Of a stretch of 64,000 bases of DNA, positions 22,282 to 33,982 are shown in pieces. The stretch covers positions 682,001 through 746,000 of the forward strand of contig JAENRS010000022.1 in assembly GCA_018466975.1 (NCBI GenBank), written 5' to 3'. A program made the translations under genes and the position numbers. Under the pieces are notes generated by a model. It did no database searches, was not told the DNA's origin, and saw only the letters and a list, made by a program, of their open reading frames with translations. The DNA comes from Sparassis latifolia (Eukaryota > Basidiomycota > Agaricomycetes > Polyporales > Sparassidaceae). Each line of letters begins with the position of its first letter. Position 1 is the stretch's first letter.

Positions 22282-23420
22282 TCAGCCCATAACTCTCAAG
22301 AAATGATGCCACCAGTACGGGTTGAATTCCATAGTCCATCCACCACCGTTAGACCGACCCAGATGTGAGAACTCGAGACCACACGTAGAGTCAAACGCAG
22401 TAAACCTTGAGGCTGTGTAGATCGAAAGAACAGAATAGGCGGCCCAGACAGACGACCATAGTGACAGCGAGAAGACTGATGTGGCCAGCTGAGGGAGATC
22501 AGCGTTGCAAGCTGTGACTTGAGAGTGGCAGGCTTGAATCCACGCAGTGATGGGATCCCCAAATGGAGAATCAACATAGTACCATCCTATGACCAATTTC
22601 AGCGACTGTAGCTGCGAAATTTGCGATAAATCCAGGTGATCCCTGGGGGCGATATGCAGTGGTGAAGATTCGCGATATGACAATGTCAAATTCTTCAACT
22701 GCCTCCCGGCCCCGTAGCAAATCCCGAGCGGCGATGCTCGACTCCGATGAATTCTTGTTCATGCTGAACCATGATAAGTCCAGTTTCCTGACACGTAGTG
22801 TAAAAGGAGGGCGTGCTAGCCATGATGGACAAGAAGGCCCATCTATGCTTGAACTTAGCGTTAAGCTGTCAATCTCAACGCAGGGAAGTGGTTCTGCGCG
22901 TTCCAATGGTAACGATTCGTGTCGAAAGCCAATGTCGAACAATCGTACGAAATGAAGCTTGGGACATGCAAGGAGCAGTCTGCGTATACTGCGTTCATCA
23001 TACCCTGTGAAAGACCAGACCTCGCTAGGCCCAACCACGCAGAAGTTTTCGATCTCTGGGAAGTAGGGAGAGGCGTCACTCCTGCAGTCAACCAATAATT
23101 GATCCCGCTTGCAATGTCAGGCTCTCCACCCGACGGAGCTGCAGCAGGATGCGGAGCAGAACACCAAACGGCCCTACTGCGCATGAATCACCGTCGATAG
23201 TCACGTCGCGCACGTAGTGACAGATGACGGGAGATGCACTGATGATCTCCTCGAACGCTGTGTAACGGTCCTTGGTCGAGATGTCGATGGACCGTAACTT
23301 GTGGGCTCTTGACCTTGGAAGCCATGAACGGGATATGAGGCTAGATGTACTAAGTGCTTTAGGTTCGTCCTGTATGTTGTCGATGATCATGTCGGAGATC
23401 TCTGCAGGCACGTACACCAT
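22282..23420 (-). pseudogene. F-box-like family member, frameshifted
   Basis: The N-terminus starts MVYVPAEISDMIIDN with a following SWLPRSR helix, which is how many basidiomycete F-box-like proteins begin (substrate adaptors of SCF ubiquitin ligases). The order of segments matches the intact copy at 26158-27459: SPVICHYVRDVTI, then YFPEIENF, LLLACPKL and SQLQSLKLVIGW. Frame changes are needed near 23090 and near 22640. After 22480 the sequence no longer follows the intact copy, so the C-terminus is missing here. Confidence 0.75.
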
Positions 23421-23901
23421 ACTGAAGTGAATGCGATGGAGTGCAGAAAACGTTGTGGTTATGTTCCGGAGAGTTTCAGGATATCGGAAGGGGAATGGAA
23501 ATAAGAACGCACGATTTCTAGATTTTTATAAGTCTAGGCGAGATGATTGTGGAGATCCTTTGGGGTCTGTGCACTGCGTTTTCCCCTGAGAGCGCTTTGA
23601 AGGTTTTCCTATTTCATCGCGCTAAAGCGCATACGTGAGCGGCCGGCAGTGTTAAAATTTTATCTTACCATTCTCGTCTCATGGCTTTGATGTTGAAAGT
23701 TATTCCGAGGACGAGCTTAGCGAGGCTTGCGCAGTATCTATTCAGTGCTGAACCGGGGAGCCCCGAGTCAGAATTCATCAGCAGCATGGCCACCCACATA
23801 CCAGTGTCTTCATGAAGATTCATTCTATCAATGGCGCAGGACCGCACTTTTATCGCCTAAAAAAGCAATATTGAAGCACTTTCGCTTGCGTGGCGAAGCG
23901 G

Positions 23902-24246
23902 CACAGAATGTGACTGCGAGATCGGGTGACAGAAGTTTCGCCCTAAACTTGGCCAACACCGGGTCTGAAGATAGCAGATCAGTTTACGATAGCAGAAGTG
24001 ATCAACGATTCCACTGCTGTCTGGGACCTTCTCGATACAGTGCTTTCTGAATTGGTGGTTTACTGCAATCGCGGCCACGAGAAACGAGTAGAGGTCATAC
24101 TCAAAGTCAACCTACAGTCCTATAGTAAGAATATCACCGAATTCAGATTGTGGGCTCGCGATGTGCAAAAAGGGATTGGGAATCGCTTACGCTCGTTCCC
24201 AGACCATCAGTCAGGTCGACTCGAGGTGGTACAGACTTACAAATGT
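23902..24246 (+). pseudogene. C-terminal fragment of the F-box-like family
   Basis: From 23998 the frame reads LVVYCNRGHEKRVEVILKVN and then RLRSFPDHQSGRLEV. This corresponds to the last 65 or so residues of the intact copy (DCNTGCGSKRRIEVVFKVN, RLQLFCDCPSSRLD). The sequence just upstream (23902-23975) is repeated in inverse at 25625-25705. No N-terminal part is nearby on this strand. Confidence 0.65.
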
Positions 24247-24399
24247 CCGGATGAGGAGCTGGAGCGCAAGGTCCCTAGTCCTCCAAAGGACGCACGTCGT
24301 ACTAAACAGGGCGACGAGGATCAAGAAGGTTGCCTGCAGGAAAAGTCGGGGGGAATGATCAGTGCTTACAGGTTTTATGATAATTATTAAATGCCGGTA

Positions 24400-25424
24400 T
24401 ATAGAGAAGGTCAACCGGAACAATGCAGCACGGTTAGAGAATGTGCGATGATAATGCTACGAAGCTAGTATGCTATGTTTGAAAAAAGGCTGGTGTGTAT
24501 ATGTAAAATAATAATTGTACACCTTGAACAGCATATGGTTCGAAGTAATTATCATTTTACACGGGAGCTTCATGGTGGATGCACACTGCTGGACAACGGT
24601 ATGTCTCGCAGTACTGCAGTACTCCTGACAATCTCCTGGTTGTTTTGTCGACCGTGAGTGCTTTTCTTTTCTGTCGACTTACCTCTCGTCTGTCAGTCAA
24701 GTTTGTTACAGGCATTCCGCGCCTTCACCAGCTCCGCGTCAATGTCATCCCTAGGTCGACACGTCGCTCGATCACAACAGCGAGTGCATGAACATGCTGA
24801 ACTCGGCGGATGTATTACACATAACGTGGCCAGACCCAGAGTCGCTCGATGCGAGAGCATAGCGCAGTGAAGCGGCCTTATGGAACGACGTGGAATATAA
24901 CTCCTGGCACCTAGCATGGTGCTGCTATACCGCGACCTCTACGTCTAAGATTCGACAGACGCGGTAGAAAATTGAATGCGCTCACCTGGTTCCAGTAGCC
25001 TGAGGACGATGACAGCTACCGCAGGAATGTGCCCGAGGTTGTTGCGAGCGCTCGTGAGACATGCCCTGGCACCATTGAGATGCTGTCTGGCCAATGTCGA
25101 CGCGCGGGTCCATGCGGATACCGAAGGACAGCGGTACGACAAAGGTCGAGTTGGAATGCGGCCGGCAGTGACGAGCCGCAGGGAACAGCGCGAGAAGACA
25201 GTGGGAAGACGTCAGTGCCCGCTGGAGGACACGCCCTGGCGAGAGGAGAGCAGTAAGCACGTCCATCAGGGAGTGTGTAGAGAGAGCGCGAGTGAGACTG
25301 AGGGGCGACGGAGCCTATGCAGGACTTGACACGAGTCGATCGAGTAAACTGAAGGTCGCAATGATCGTCAAACCGTTCAGCCAATCTGGCCTCAGGCCTT
25401 GGGGCGACTCGAGCGTTGCGTCCA
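24400..25424. other. No gene recognised
   Basis: Several short frames are present without recognisable features. The stretch 24480-24560 is AT-rich. Nothing is supported here. Confidence 0.35.
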
Positions 25425-25705
25425 AGAAATGACGCCACCAATATGGGTTCACAGTCCATCCGCCACCGTTAGACCGACACAAATGGCGTAAATTTGATAT
25501 GTGAGACTGAGACCATACGTAGGGCCAAAGGCAGTAAACTTTAAGGCTGTGTTCTGTGATCCATTTGAAAGAACAGAGTGGGCGACACCTGAGACTGACA
25601 ACGGTGACAGCGAGAAGAATGATCTGTGACCTGGTATTGGCTAAATTTGGGGCGAAACGTCCGTCACCTGATCTCGCAGTCACGGTTGCTTTACATTCTG
25701 TGCCG
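25425..25705 (-). pseudogene. Third relic of the F-box-like locus
   Basis: The segment 25425-25625 is a diverged direct copy of 22300-22480 (shared words AAGAAATGA(T/C)GCCACCA, CACCGTTAGACCGAC, GTGACAGCGAGAAGA). The segment 25625-25705 is an inverted copy of 23902-23975. It thus joins two pieces that are separated at the other two loci. No open frame of useful length remains. Confidence 0.65.
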
Positions 25706-26157
25706 CAATGCCACGCAAAGCTGCAACGCCACGCAAGCGAATCGCGACATGGAGCTGTGCTCCCTGATAACGGAAAGACACTGGTATGTGAGCGACTGAC
25801 TCGTTCCCGTCTTCGGCGCCGATCACAACTTGGATGACGCAAGCCTTCCGCGAGCGGAATGGCTTTAAGCGACAAAGCGAGGAGACAGGAATGGAAATAA
25901 AACCTTTTACACTGCTTCTTTTACTGCCGCTCACGTACACATTTCTTCGGCCACACGCTGGCGCAGGAAACGTGCAAGCGCTCTCTGGGGGATATGCAGT
26001 GCACAATACGCCACAACTGCTGCGCTTACACTCATATAAATGCAGAGACCGTTCGTTCTCGTGTCCAATTCCTTTCCCCAGGCATTTCTATCAACTGGTC
26101 ACAATCAAATAAGCACAGCGTCTTCTCTGTCCATCACACCATTTATTCCTCGACAAT
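25706..26157. promoter_or_regulatory. Upstream region of the intact F-box-like gene
   Basis: No gene is visible. The last 150 bp before the ATG at 26158 are pyrimidine-rich (CTTCTCTGTCCATCACACC), typical of fungal promoters, with an AT-rich word (TATAAATG) near 26036 that could serve as a TATA element. Confidence 0.35.
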
Positions 26158-27459
26158 ATGGTGTACGTGCCTCCAGAAATTCGTGACATGATTATAGACT
26201 ATCTCTGGTACCACCCCGCAGCTCTGAAGAAGTGCAGCACAATTTGCCGTGCGTGGCTTCCGCGATCTCGATTTCACAGGTTTCGCACCATCGTCATCGC
26301 GGGTGACAACCAGTACGCCCGATTCGAGGGAGTCATCGTAGTATCGCCTGCCATTTGCGACTTCGTGCGATGCATCACCTTTAAAGGTGTTTTCCGTAAC
26401 TCGTATCCCGGTGACGGTCTTTTCCGTGTGCTGCAAATGCTCAGTCGAGTGGAGGAGGTAGCCCTGCAGGACTGCGAGGACATCGAAGCACTGGTCGATT
26501 GGGATGGAGACATCTCCTCTTACTTCCCCATGGTTCGGAGTTTCCGTCTGCTGAAGGGAGAGATCCTTGGAGACTCGTGGGCTGTGGGATTCCCGGGAGT
26601 GTACGATGGGTCTCGCGTCCGCCGAATACTTGCGGAATGTCCGAAGCTCCGTGGGGTACATTTTGCCGGAGTTCAGCTGTCTCATCCTTCAGCAGGAGTT
26701 GGTCCACTGGATGCTGCCGCAGAAGGCAACGCTGGTGCATCTCGCCAACTCGACATCCGTGACCTCACTCTTTCCTATGATCCGACACAGATAACCCCTG
26801 GTGTTCCTCCTCCTCTGTCGTGGCTCTTTACGCCTCCTTTGAGGTTACAGCTTCAGACTCTTGCCCTGACGTGGTGCAATAAGAGTTCACCCACACCGCT
26901 CGGCGTTACCCACCAGGAGTTGCTTTGCAACTCCAAGAACAGCCTGGAAGAACTGACGCTACTGTGTCCCCAGCCTGTCTTTCATGTATACAATCTGCCT
27001 TCCCCACCTGAAATGTTTCTGGATCTGGCCCAGAATTCACGATTAACTTCTCTAAATCTCATCGTGCCGTGGATAACCGGCCGTTATGCTTCTGACCCAG
27101 GGCCCGAAATCGCGGCGTGGATCAAAGCTTTCCACTCACTGTTGGCGATGAACAGCACCAGCCTCACTCGGTTGACCCTGGTGGAAATTGAGTTGAAGAT
27201 AGAGTACGCCTCTGTAAAAGAGTGGGGGCTACTCGGACCTGTTGGTGACTGCTCTGACTGGGTTCCAATCGACAAGCAACTCGCCGCTTTGGCGGTTGAC
27301 TGCAATACAGGTTGCGGTTCCAAGAGGCGCATCGAGGTTGTCTTCAAAGTGAACCTCGTGCACCATGATATCCTCGATGTCCCGTCTAGCTACATTCGAA
27401 GGTGGATCGCAGCCCGCTTACAGCTGTTTTGCGACTGCCCATCGAGTCGGCTGGATTGA
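26158..27459 (+). CDS. F-box-like domain protein, intact single-exon copy
   Basis: This 433-residue frame starts at an ATG with an adenine at -3 (AATATGG) and has no introns. Residues 1-45 (VYVPPEIRDMIIDYL, then CSTICRAWLPRSR) have the layout of a short F-box. The remainder has repeated Leu-rich stretches (VLQMLSRVEEVAL, VRRILAECPKLRGV, LTSLNLIV, LTRLTLVEI), consistent with irregular leucine-rich repeats that would bind a substrate. F-box proteins recruit targets to the SCF ubiquitin ligase; family members are expanded in Agaricomycetes. It is the only complete member of the four related loci in 22-27.5 kb. The F-box assignment rests on pattern, not a search. Confidence 0.7.
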   Translation: MVYVPPEIRDMIIDYLWYHPAALKKCSTICRAWLPRSRFHRFRTIVIAGDNQYARFEGVIVVSPAICDFVRCITFKGVFRNSYPGDGLFRVLQMLSRVEEVALQDCEDIEALVDWDGDISSYFPMVRSFRLLKGEILGDSWAVGFPGVYDGSRVRRILAECPKLRGVHFAGVQLSHPSAGVGPLDAAAEGNAGASRQLDIRDLTLSYDPTQITPGVPPPLSWLFTPPLRLQLQTLALTWCNKSSPTPLGVTHQELLCNSKNSLEELTLLCPQPVFHVYNLPSPPEMFLDLAQNSRLTSLNLIVPWITGRYASDPGPEIAAWIKAFHSLLAMNSTSLTRLTLVEIELKIEYASVKEWGLLGPVGDCSDWVPIDKQLAALAVDCNTGCGSKRRIEVVFKVNLVHHDILDVPSSYIRRWIAARLQLFCDCPSSRLD

Positions 27460-28007
27460 GATACTCCAGCCAAGCAAGCCTGAAGGCTCGGCACCAGCGG
27501 CATGACTTCAATGCGTTATATCCACCGTATTTGAGTTTCATATCTCACTATGGACACTTATTTTTGTGAAAGTGCGACAATTACAATATTTTGAGCATCC
27601 CGACTTGTGGTTAAATACAGTGGTGCCGTGCAGTATGAAATGGTTGTTGCACATGTTGGCTTTGGGAAATACAGTTCATGCCAGTGCCAATTTTCTGAAA
27701 TTGCTCTGAGTAATATAGAGAGACAGCCGATAAACGTTGCACCTTGCTCTCTGTCCATCCAATCGGACGTCAATACAAGCGTGGCTCAACTCGGTACACA
27801 GGTACGCCTCTTATAGTGTCAGCGACCTTATGAAACTGAATTTTAATCACGGGCACCGAAGTGGCCAGCACTAGACGCCGTACCTAGAGAATCTTGTGTA
27901 CCTATGCCTTAAGGGAGAGTACCACGAGTTTAGAATACTCTCGTAATAGATGAAACTACTCTGTTTGGAATGGGGCCGAAAATAAAGGATAACTCACATG
28001 TAGCCTG
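27460..28007. other. Intergenic, nothing recognised
   Basis: AT-rich sequence follows the F-box-like gene. A short frame at 27607-27816 has no recognisable character. Confidence 0.35.
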
Positions 28008-28165
28008 GCTAAACGACCCGAGGGAACCAAGGATCCGAAAGCAAGTCCACAGTACTCGCCCGCTCAGCAGGATCGAGATGTAGGCACCTGCGCATGAGGG
28101 CGCCTGCGGACAACACATCCGCCGCATCCATAACGACGTGATCGTCGATACACTGCCAGCAAGGC
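28008..28165 (-). pseudogene. Protein kinase C-lobe fragment
   Basis: The minus strand reads IEPCWQCIDDHVVMDAADVL, then LMRRCLHLDPAERAS and LLSDPWF. The motif of a hydrophobic helix, C-L-x-L-D-P-x-x-R and a final helix ending in W is the last part of a protein kinase catalytic domain, most like SR-protein kinases. No upstream catalytic loop or DFG is nearby, so it is a fragment. Confidence 0.65.
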
Positions 28166-28847
28166 TCAATAGGGTAGTTGTAAAGTAAACGTGGATGGGC
28201 CCTTAAGTTACCTATGATATAAAGTTAGGTAAAGATCAGTGATAGGAGTGTGTGCACGTACACGTCCAATCAAAAAATCAGCCAGCCCTTTTACTGACCG
28301 CCAGTTGTTCTTTGCCGACATCTTCGCCCGTGAAGGTTAGCATCGCGTAAAGGAGAGCGGATGGTTTGTCAACTTGGTCAACTTTGGGGAATGATTTGTA
28401 CTTGATGCCCCTAGTTCGCCACTCGTTTTGTGCTAAGCTCGGATTTAGACTCATTGCAGAACGGCGCGAGATGCGCCGCGCTCACTGAAGGGTTTCTGCT
28501 CCTTCAATAGTTCATTCTAAAACTGGGCTGCGCTTCGATTCGCTGCAGACCACTGGCTGGGCACAAGACTCGAATCCTATATTCGTTGATACACCGCATG
28601 CTTCAATTCGCCCCTGGTTTCCTCGTGAATTCTGACGTTGGTTGTCCCGCTTTTATGAATATTACTTACGTTCGTGGAACCGTTATCATGGATTGAGGCA
28701 TGTCTTATTCGCATATGATAGCACTCCACCAGAGACGTACCGATGTTGGTTTTCTCTTTCGTAGTAACACACAGGATATCTGCTATCTAGTGACACCATA
28801 TCTCCTCAAACGCATCTCAAGCACATCAAAGACAGCACAGCAGTTAC
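28166..28847. other. Intergenic, nothing recognised
   Basis: No supported gene. This is the 3' flank of the NRPS-like gene; its polyadenylation signals should lie near 28700-28847 on the minus strand. Confidence 0.3.
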
Positions 28848-31800
28848 TCACAACTTCAGAATGCCCGCCTTCGCCCAATACTCAAGCGTCTTCAACATAT
28901 CCTCCTTGTTCAACTGCCGGAATTCCGCCAACGTTGCCGAGCAACGCTGAGCCTTCTCCGTGCTTAGTCTTATGCGCCCATCGAAATTGCCCCTGCGGAA
29001 GAACTCTAGCAGCGTCACAGCAGTGTCTTGCTGCTGCACCTCCCGAGAGCTCGAATTCTTTCCCGCCGTCTTGGCTGCTGCCGCTGCCGCCTCCAGCCGC
29101 GCGAGCCACTCCGCGTATGGGACTAGCGGCAGGCTGAGGCGTGCGGCTGCGGGCGCGAAGAGCGAATCCCATGGTACGGGGCGCGGATGCACCAGGTTCA
29201 GGACGGGTTCGACGGTCTTGGAGCCGACCATGTCGAGGATTGCCGAGGCGGTGATGTCAACCGGGAGCCACGCGACGATCTATCGAGTCCAACAACAATT
29301 TTAGCAGATTAGGATACTGGGACAGAGAAGACTAAGGCACGTACGTCATCATGTGAAGGCACGCAGCCCAGGGCCTGCGCGGCGCTCACGAGAGCGCCGA
29401 CCCACTCTTTCGTGTTCCACCCGCCGTTGAGCGTGTCGCCGCTGATCTGGCCCACGTGCACCGAGGTCGTGCGGAGCCCACCTTGCTGCGCGGCGTACGC
29501 AAAGAGCTGCTCTGCGACCCACTTACTCTCGCCGTACCCTGCGCCCATCGCAACCTTTGGATCCAGAATTGGCTCTTCGGCCACGGGTATAGATGTGGGG
29601 TCTCAATGGGCATCTATTCAGTATATGCATTCCACTGTATCATTCTACTAACTCACTGCTGAGGACACCCATGGAGCTAACAAAGAGAATCCGCGGGCCT
29701 GTGGAGCTTGGAGATCCGGCGGAGAGATTGATCAAGTTGCGGACACCGGCGATCAAAGGCTCGAAGGAGGACAGAGAAAGGTTGAAGTCGACTCGCCAGG
29801 CTATTCGTTCTCGCGTCAGGTTGTTAGCTGTCTGACCGTAGCGTGGGTCTCACCGTTGTGGACGACCGCTGTCACAGAGTCCCGAATCTAGCGTCCCGTC
29901 AGCGTCGTGAATCTGGAGTCTATTCACGAACCACTTACCTCATTATATTTCTCCTTGCTCAGACCCAGATATTCTTTCGGTAGGTCGCTCGCGATCAACT
30001 CAAGTTTCTTTGAGTCCAGCAGAACGACGTCAAGGCCCCAAGTCGTGAACGCCTCCTGCTGCCGCGCCCTCAGCGCAACATCCGAGCCTCGGGAGTCCCT
30101 GTTCAATGCATACACCTTGACGATGTCTGGCTTCTGCAGGAGCTGAGAGAGTAGATGGCATCCTAGGCGACCAGTGGTACCCGTCACCAAGAAGGTCTGC
30201 GCGTCCCCGGCAGCTGCGGTTTTCCCTCCAAAGCGCTTCGGGAAAGAAATCGTGGCAGCGTACTTCTTCACCAAGTCGTGCATCTCTTTTGCCTTCATCT
30301 CTACCTGGGAGGCCCCATTGGCCTTCTTACCTGTCGAAGCCAGGTGGAAGACGAAGTCGCCGAGGATGCGGATGCTCGGGTGCATGTACACTAGGTTATG
30401 GGGCACATCGTGCATCGAAGCCGTCGTCGACGTCCGAATAGCGTGGATGATCGTGTTACGTATCCAAGTCGCCTGCAGACTGAAAGCCATGCATCAGAAA
30501 GAGATAGCTAGATGCTCGCACAAAACTCCGAATCGAACCTGTCACATCCCTGCTGGAAGAGGTCATCGTCGTCACTCAACTTCATCTGCATCACCCGTTC
30601 TACCAGCTCTCTGATGAACTCGAGCGTGGTGTCACTGGTCCATGAGACAGGTATGGGTACTTCAACATCGGATGAATCCTGCACCGCCTTATAGACCGCC
30701 TCAATTTCGTCCGCGTAGGCGTCGATGCATATCTGGCGACGAATTGTTCCCTTCGCGGTCAACTGGAAGGGCTTTGAGGGATTCGTCACGATGATCATCT
30801 GGAAATCTCATCAGCCCGATTCCCTCAGGAACGGAAGTATCGGAATCTGTACCTCCTTAAATACCCTTGAATGAGATGGCGCGTATTCATTGACTTGCTC
30901 TACAGTCGGCCTGGGATGACAGGACAATCAAGCATGCTTCCATAATCACTAGAACAGACACCTACCATATCTTGTTGCGGAAATCAGCCAATTTGCCTTC
31001 GTCGCTGGAGTCAAACGGCTCCGTGGGTTGGACAAGCACGCCATTTTGGAAGCGACCTCGCCCAAACATGAGTGCGTGCTTAATGTGAGGATCGGTGACA
31101 AATATCGCCTCTGCATCCCGAACGTCAACTGTTGAAAAGCAACTTTGAAATATCTCTATTCCGCTCACCCAAAGGAGTGGGATTAGTCTGTCATTAAAAG
31201 ACATGTCAGTATCTGATCGATAGTATGCGTCGGAGAGGCATACCTTCTCTCCGGTTGAGAGCATGATCTGGTCATCCACACGGCCATACACCCTGTAATA
31301 TCCAGGTAACGTGGGATGCTTCTGGAGCAAATCGCTAGATGCATATGCAGGCCTTCCATTGATAGTGGTGTTGATAACAAACGGCTTGACGTAGCGCCCT
31401 GCCTGAAGGGATGAAGTGAAGAGACACCGTCAATCGTTCCTCAGACGTGTTGCACGGACAGCAAGTACGACATCAACGTACAAGAATCACAGGTTCAAAA
31501 AGGTCATCCGCATCTTCCTGAGGAACCATTTCTACTTCAGTGTGTGGCGAGACCTTCGAGTACTCCCAGCCTGGATGCTTCGACACATCAGGAAGGAACA
31601 CATTCATGGTGAATTCGGTTCTGCAAGTGCATCATTGGATGACGCAGCGAAGCAGCGTGCACACCACTCACGCGCCGTATACAGAGATTAAGGGGACACC
31701 TGCAGCGGACAGTCTGTCTCCTACAGCCTTGCTCAGCGGTCCACCGCCATAAGCCTGGAGAATCTATTGAGTGGACGCGTGCAAAATCAATGGCAATACA

Positions 31801-33131
31801 GATGTACCAAAATATTCAGCGTCCGCATCTTCGACACGTTCTCGGAGGATTTGCTCCATTCCTGCAGGAAGCAATAAGTAGTGCGTGTAGCAAATCATAT
31901 TCCTTTACAATACCTCAACAAAAGAGGGCACTGCGAAGGCAATATTGCAACCCGTGGCAACAATCGCGTCCAAGAATAGTTCCGGCGTAGGGACCACAGG
32001 TGGAGAAGCCGGCTTGAAGCAGCCTATGAACGCGCCCGTACACAACTGTGAAAGTGAGCAGATGAACAACATTTACACAAATCATGTAAGGGTAACGCAC
32101 GGTCATTGCGATGTTCATGGTGCCCATGGCATCTGTAAGAATGTCAGCGATATCCAAACAGACTTCAACTAGTTGCGACAGGTCCGCTCACGAAACATGG
32201 GTGAAGCATGGGCAGCTATGTTGAGGCCACAAATATCAACCTCTCCGAAATCTACAGACAAGGCGACAAAAAAATCAGCGGACGCGACATCAACGAGCAA
32301 ACGTAGACGCACATGCTGCTGTTCCTCCTTGAATCAAATTGGAGCTAGTGAGCCTAATGGGTTTCGGAAACGCGGTAGACCCTAAGTGGAAAAGATACAT
32401 TGTCAGCCAGATGTGCGGTGGCCATGAATGCAACTTACCAGAAGAATGCAGAATGAGCGTCACGTTGTCGACATTTCGCTCCCGAATCTTCTTCACCCCC
32501 TTGCCTTCCTCGTCATTATAGAGATCTGAGAAGTGGGGCATCGGAACAATGTCTACTTCATCTCCATCTTTGGCCAACAACTCGTTGGCATGGTGGCCAA
32601 GCCTCTGGGTCGCAGCATCCGAGCTAACAATCAGCTGGAGAACTCCGGTCTTCTTGACGAGGTGCGCCACGGCCGTTGCGGAATTGCGAGTCGAGATAGG
32701 GAATGGAATGAGCCCCAGGTGCATGATTCCCACAATGAGTGAGAAGAACGTGATCGTATCTGGGCAGTAATGAGTATCAGAATCGGCGCAGAGATAGAGA
32801 TCACCTCAAACGAACCAGATGTCGCGAGGATCCCGATAGTAGGAGCATCGAGCCCGTCCTGCTGTGCTTGCAGCGCATACTTCTCCTCCACGCGTTTGAA
32901 ATGACCGGACATGAACTCGGCGGCTTTGCATATTCCACGGTAGGCCTCTGAGTAGCAAATCGTAGTGAGTTTCTTTCCCTCATCAGGATACCTGAACAGC
33001 GGGTGTCTAGGGCTATTAGCAGCGTGATGGGCGAAAAGCTCAGGAATCGTCAAAGAATCGTCGAAAGGAGGACGAGAGAACGTGGTGCTGGTGGCACCTT
33101 GTAAGGTGGGAACACTGGAAAGATCGAGCAT
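28848..33131 (-). CDS. NRPS-like carboxylate reductase (adenylation-thiolation-reductase)
   Basis: Such enzymes activate a carboxylic acid as acyl-AMP, load it on a phosphopantetheine arm and release it as an aldehyde with NADPH. A start at 33131 (MLDLSSVPTLQG) fits the family. Adenylation domain: LILHSSGSTAFPKP spans an intron (32438-32382); then FGEVDICG, PMFHAMG, PPVVPTPELF, YGATEF, and GRVDDQIMLSTGEK at about 31250. Thiolation: FQQGCDSLQATW, whose Ser is rebuilt across an intron (about 30530-30483). Reductase: FLVTGTTGRLGCHLL (NADPH-binding), VVHNAWRVDFNL across an intron, and GYGESKWVAE (YxxxK). The end reads YWAKAGILKL. About a dozen GT-AG introns of 45-70 bp, for example 32815-32760, all keep frame, so the gene looks functional. 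The substrate cannot be told from sequence. No partner biosynthetic genes are adjacent. Confidence 0.9.
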
Positions 33132-33982
33132 ACTGGATTGCAGAGCGAAAAGTGGAAGAGGTGCGAAGAGCTCACCAGCCGTGGGACGTCTATTTCACTG
33201 TCTTCCCACAGAGAGTGCGAAAAGACCGATGCGCACGCATCAGAGTTCCCTCATAGTCAATGTTGTTGACTGAAAGGCGCATCACCCGGAGAACACGTTG
33301 GCATTCTGGGATTCTTCGACGAAGATTAGGTACGGTTTACCCCGCGCGTACTGACAGCGGCGATGGCAACCATGAGCGACGATGCACTTGATAAGCTAAT
33401 ACAACTTTAAGGTGAGTAATGGCGACGAAGTTTGAGACTCCATCAGAATGAAGGAAACATACATCGTCAATACTTGAAATTTTGCGGCGACAAACCGGCT
33501 TCTTGAGGAGCACAGCACGTGAGTGCGTGAACGGCGAATACACGATCCAGTCGATCACTGGATCTCTCGCGGAACCGCTTTCATTTTTTTCCCAGGCTTT
33601 GCTCGTCTCGCGTGCGCCCTCTGTCAGAGAAGTCTCCACCCACTCAGGACGTTTTGGACAACATATCGCCCAGAGTGTCGTCACCAAACATATTTCGGCA
33701 GATACTCAGCCGGCAGGTGTGAGTGCCGTGGAAGCATCCCCTACGTCACTGCGGACGTTCAATTGCAGCGACCGTGCGAGTGGCCGTAAGCACAGCTGAT
33801 CGCGAGGGGATGGACGCATGCTAGAGAAGTCAGATAACACTCGGCACTAGTCGTAGCAGCCCGCGGCGCCGAGTTATCACCGCGGCTATAACAAGGTTGA
33901 GGCTAGATGGTGTGAGTCGCTAAAAATGGATTGAATACGAACCAAGTATATTTGGAAAACTTCAGCGACTAAAATGAAGACT
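33132..33982. other. 5' flank of the NRPS-like gene; one unassigned frame
   Basis: The promoter of the NRPS-like gene lies here. A 116-residue frame on the minus strand (33687-33337) has no recognisable domain and is not called a gene. The sequence ends at the hAT-like element at 33983. Confidence 0.35.

Noticed and set aside
17500..25300. Many 60-150 residue frames on both strands, for example 19182-19490, 20579-21206 and 25016-25459.
   Set aside because: No domains, no consistent splice sites and strong overlap between strands; treated as chance frames.
33337..33687. A 116-residue minus-strand frame upstream of the NRPS-like gene.
   Set aside because: It could be an extra 5' exon or a separate gene, but there is no recognisable motif and the NRPS-like start at 33131 already fits the family.
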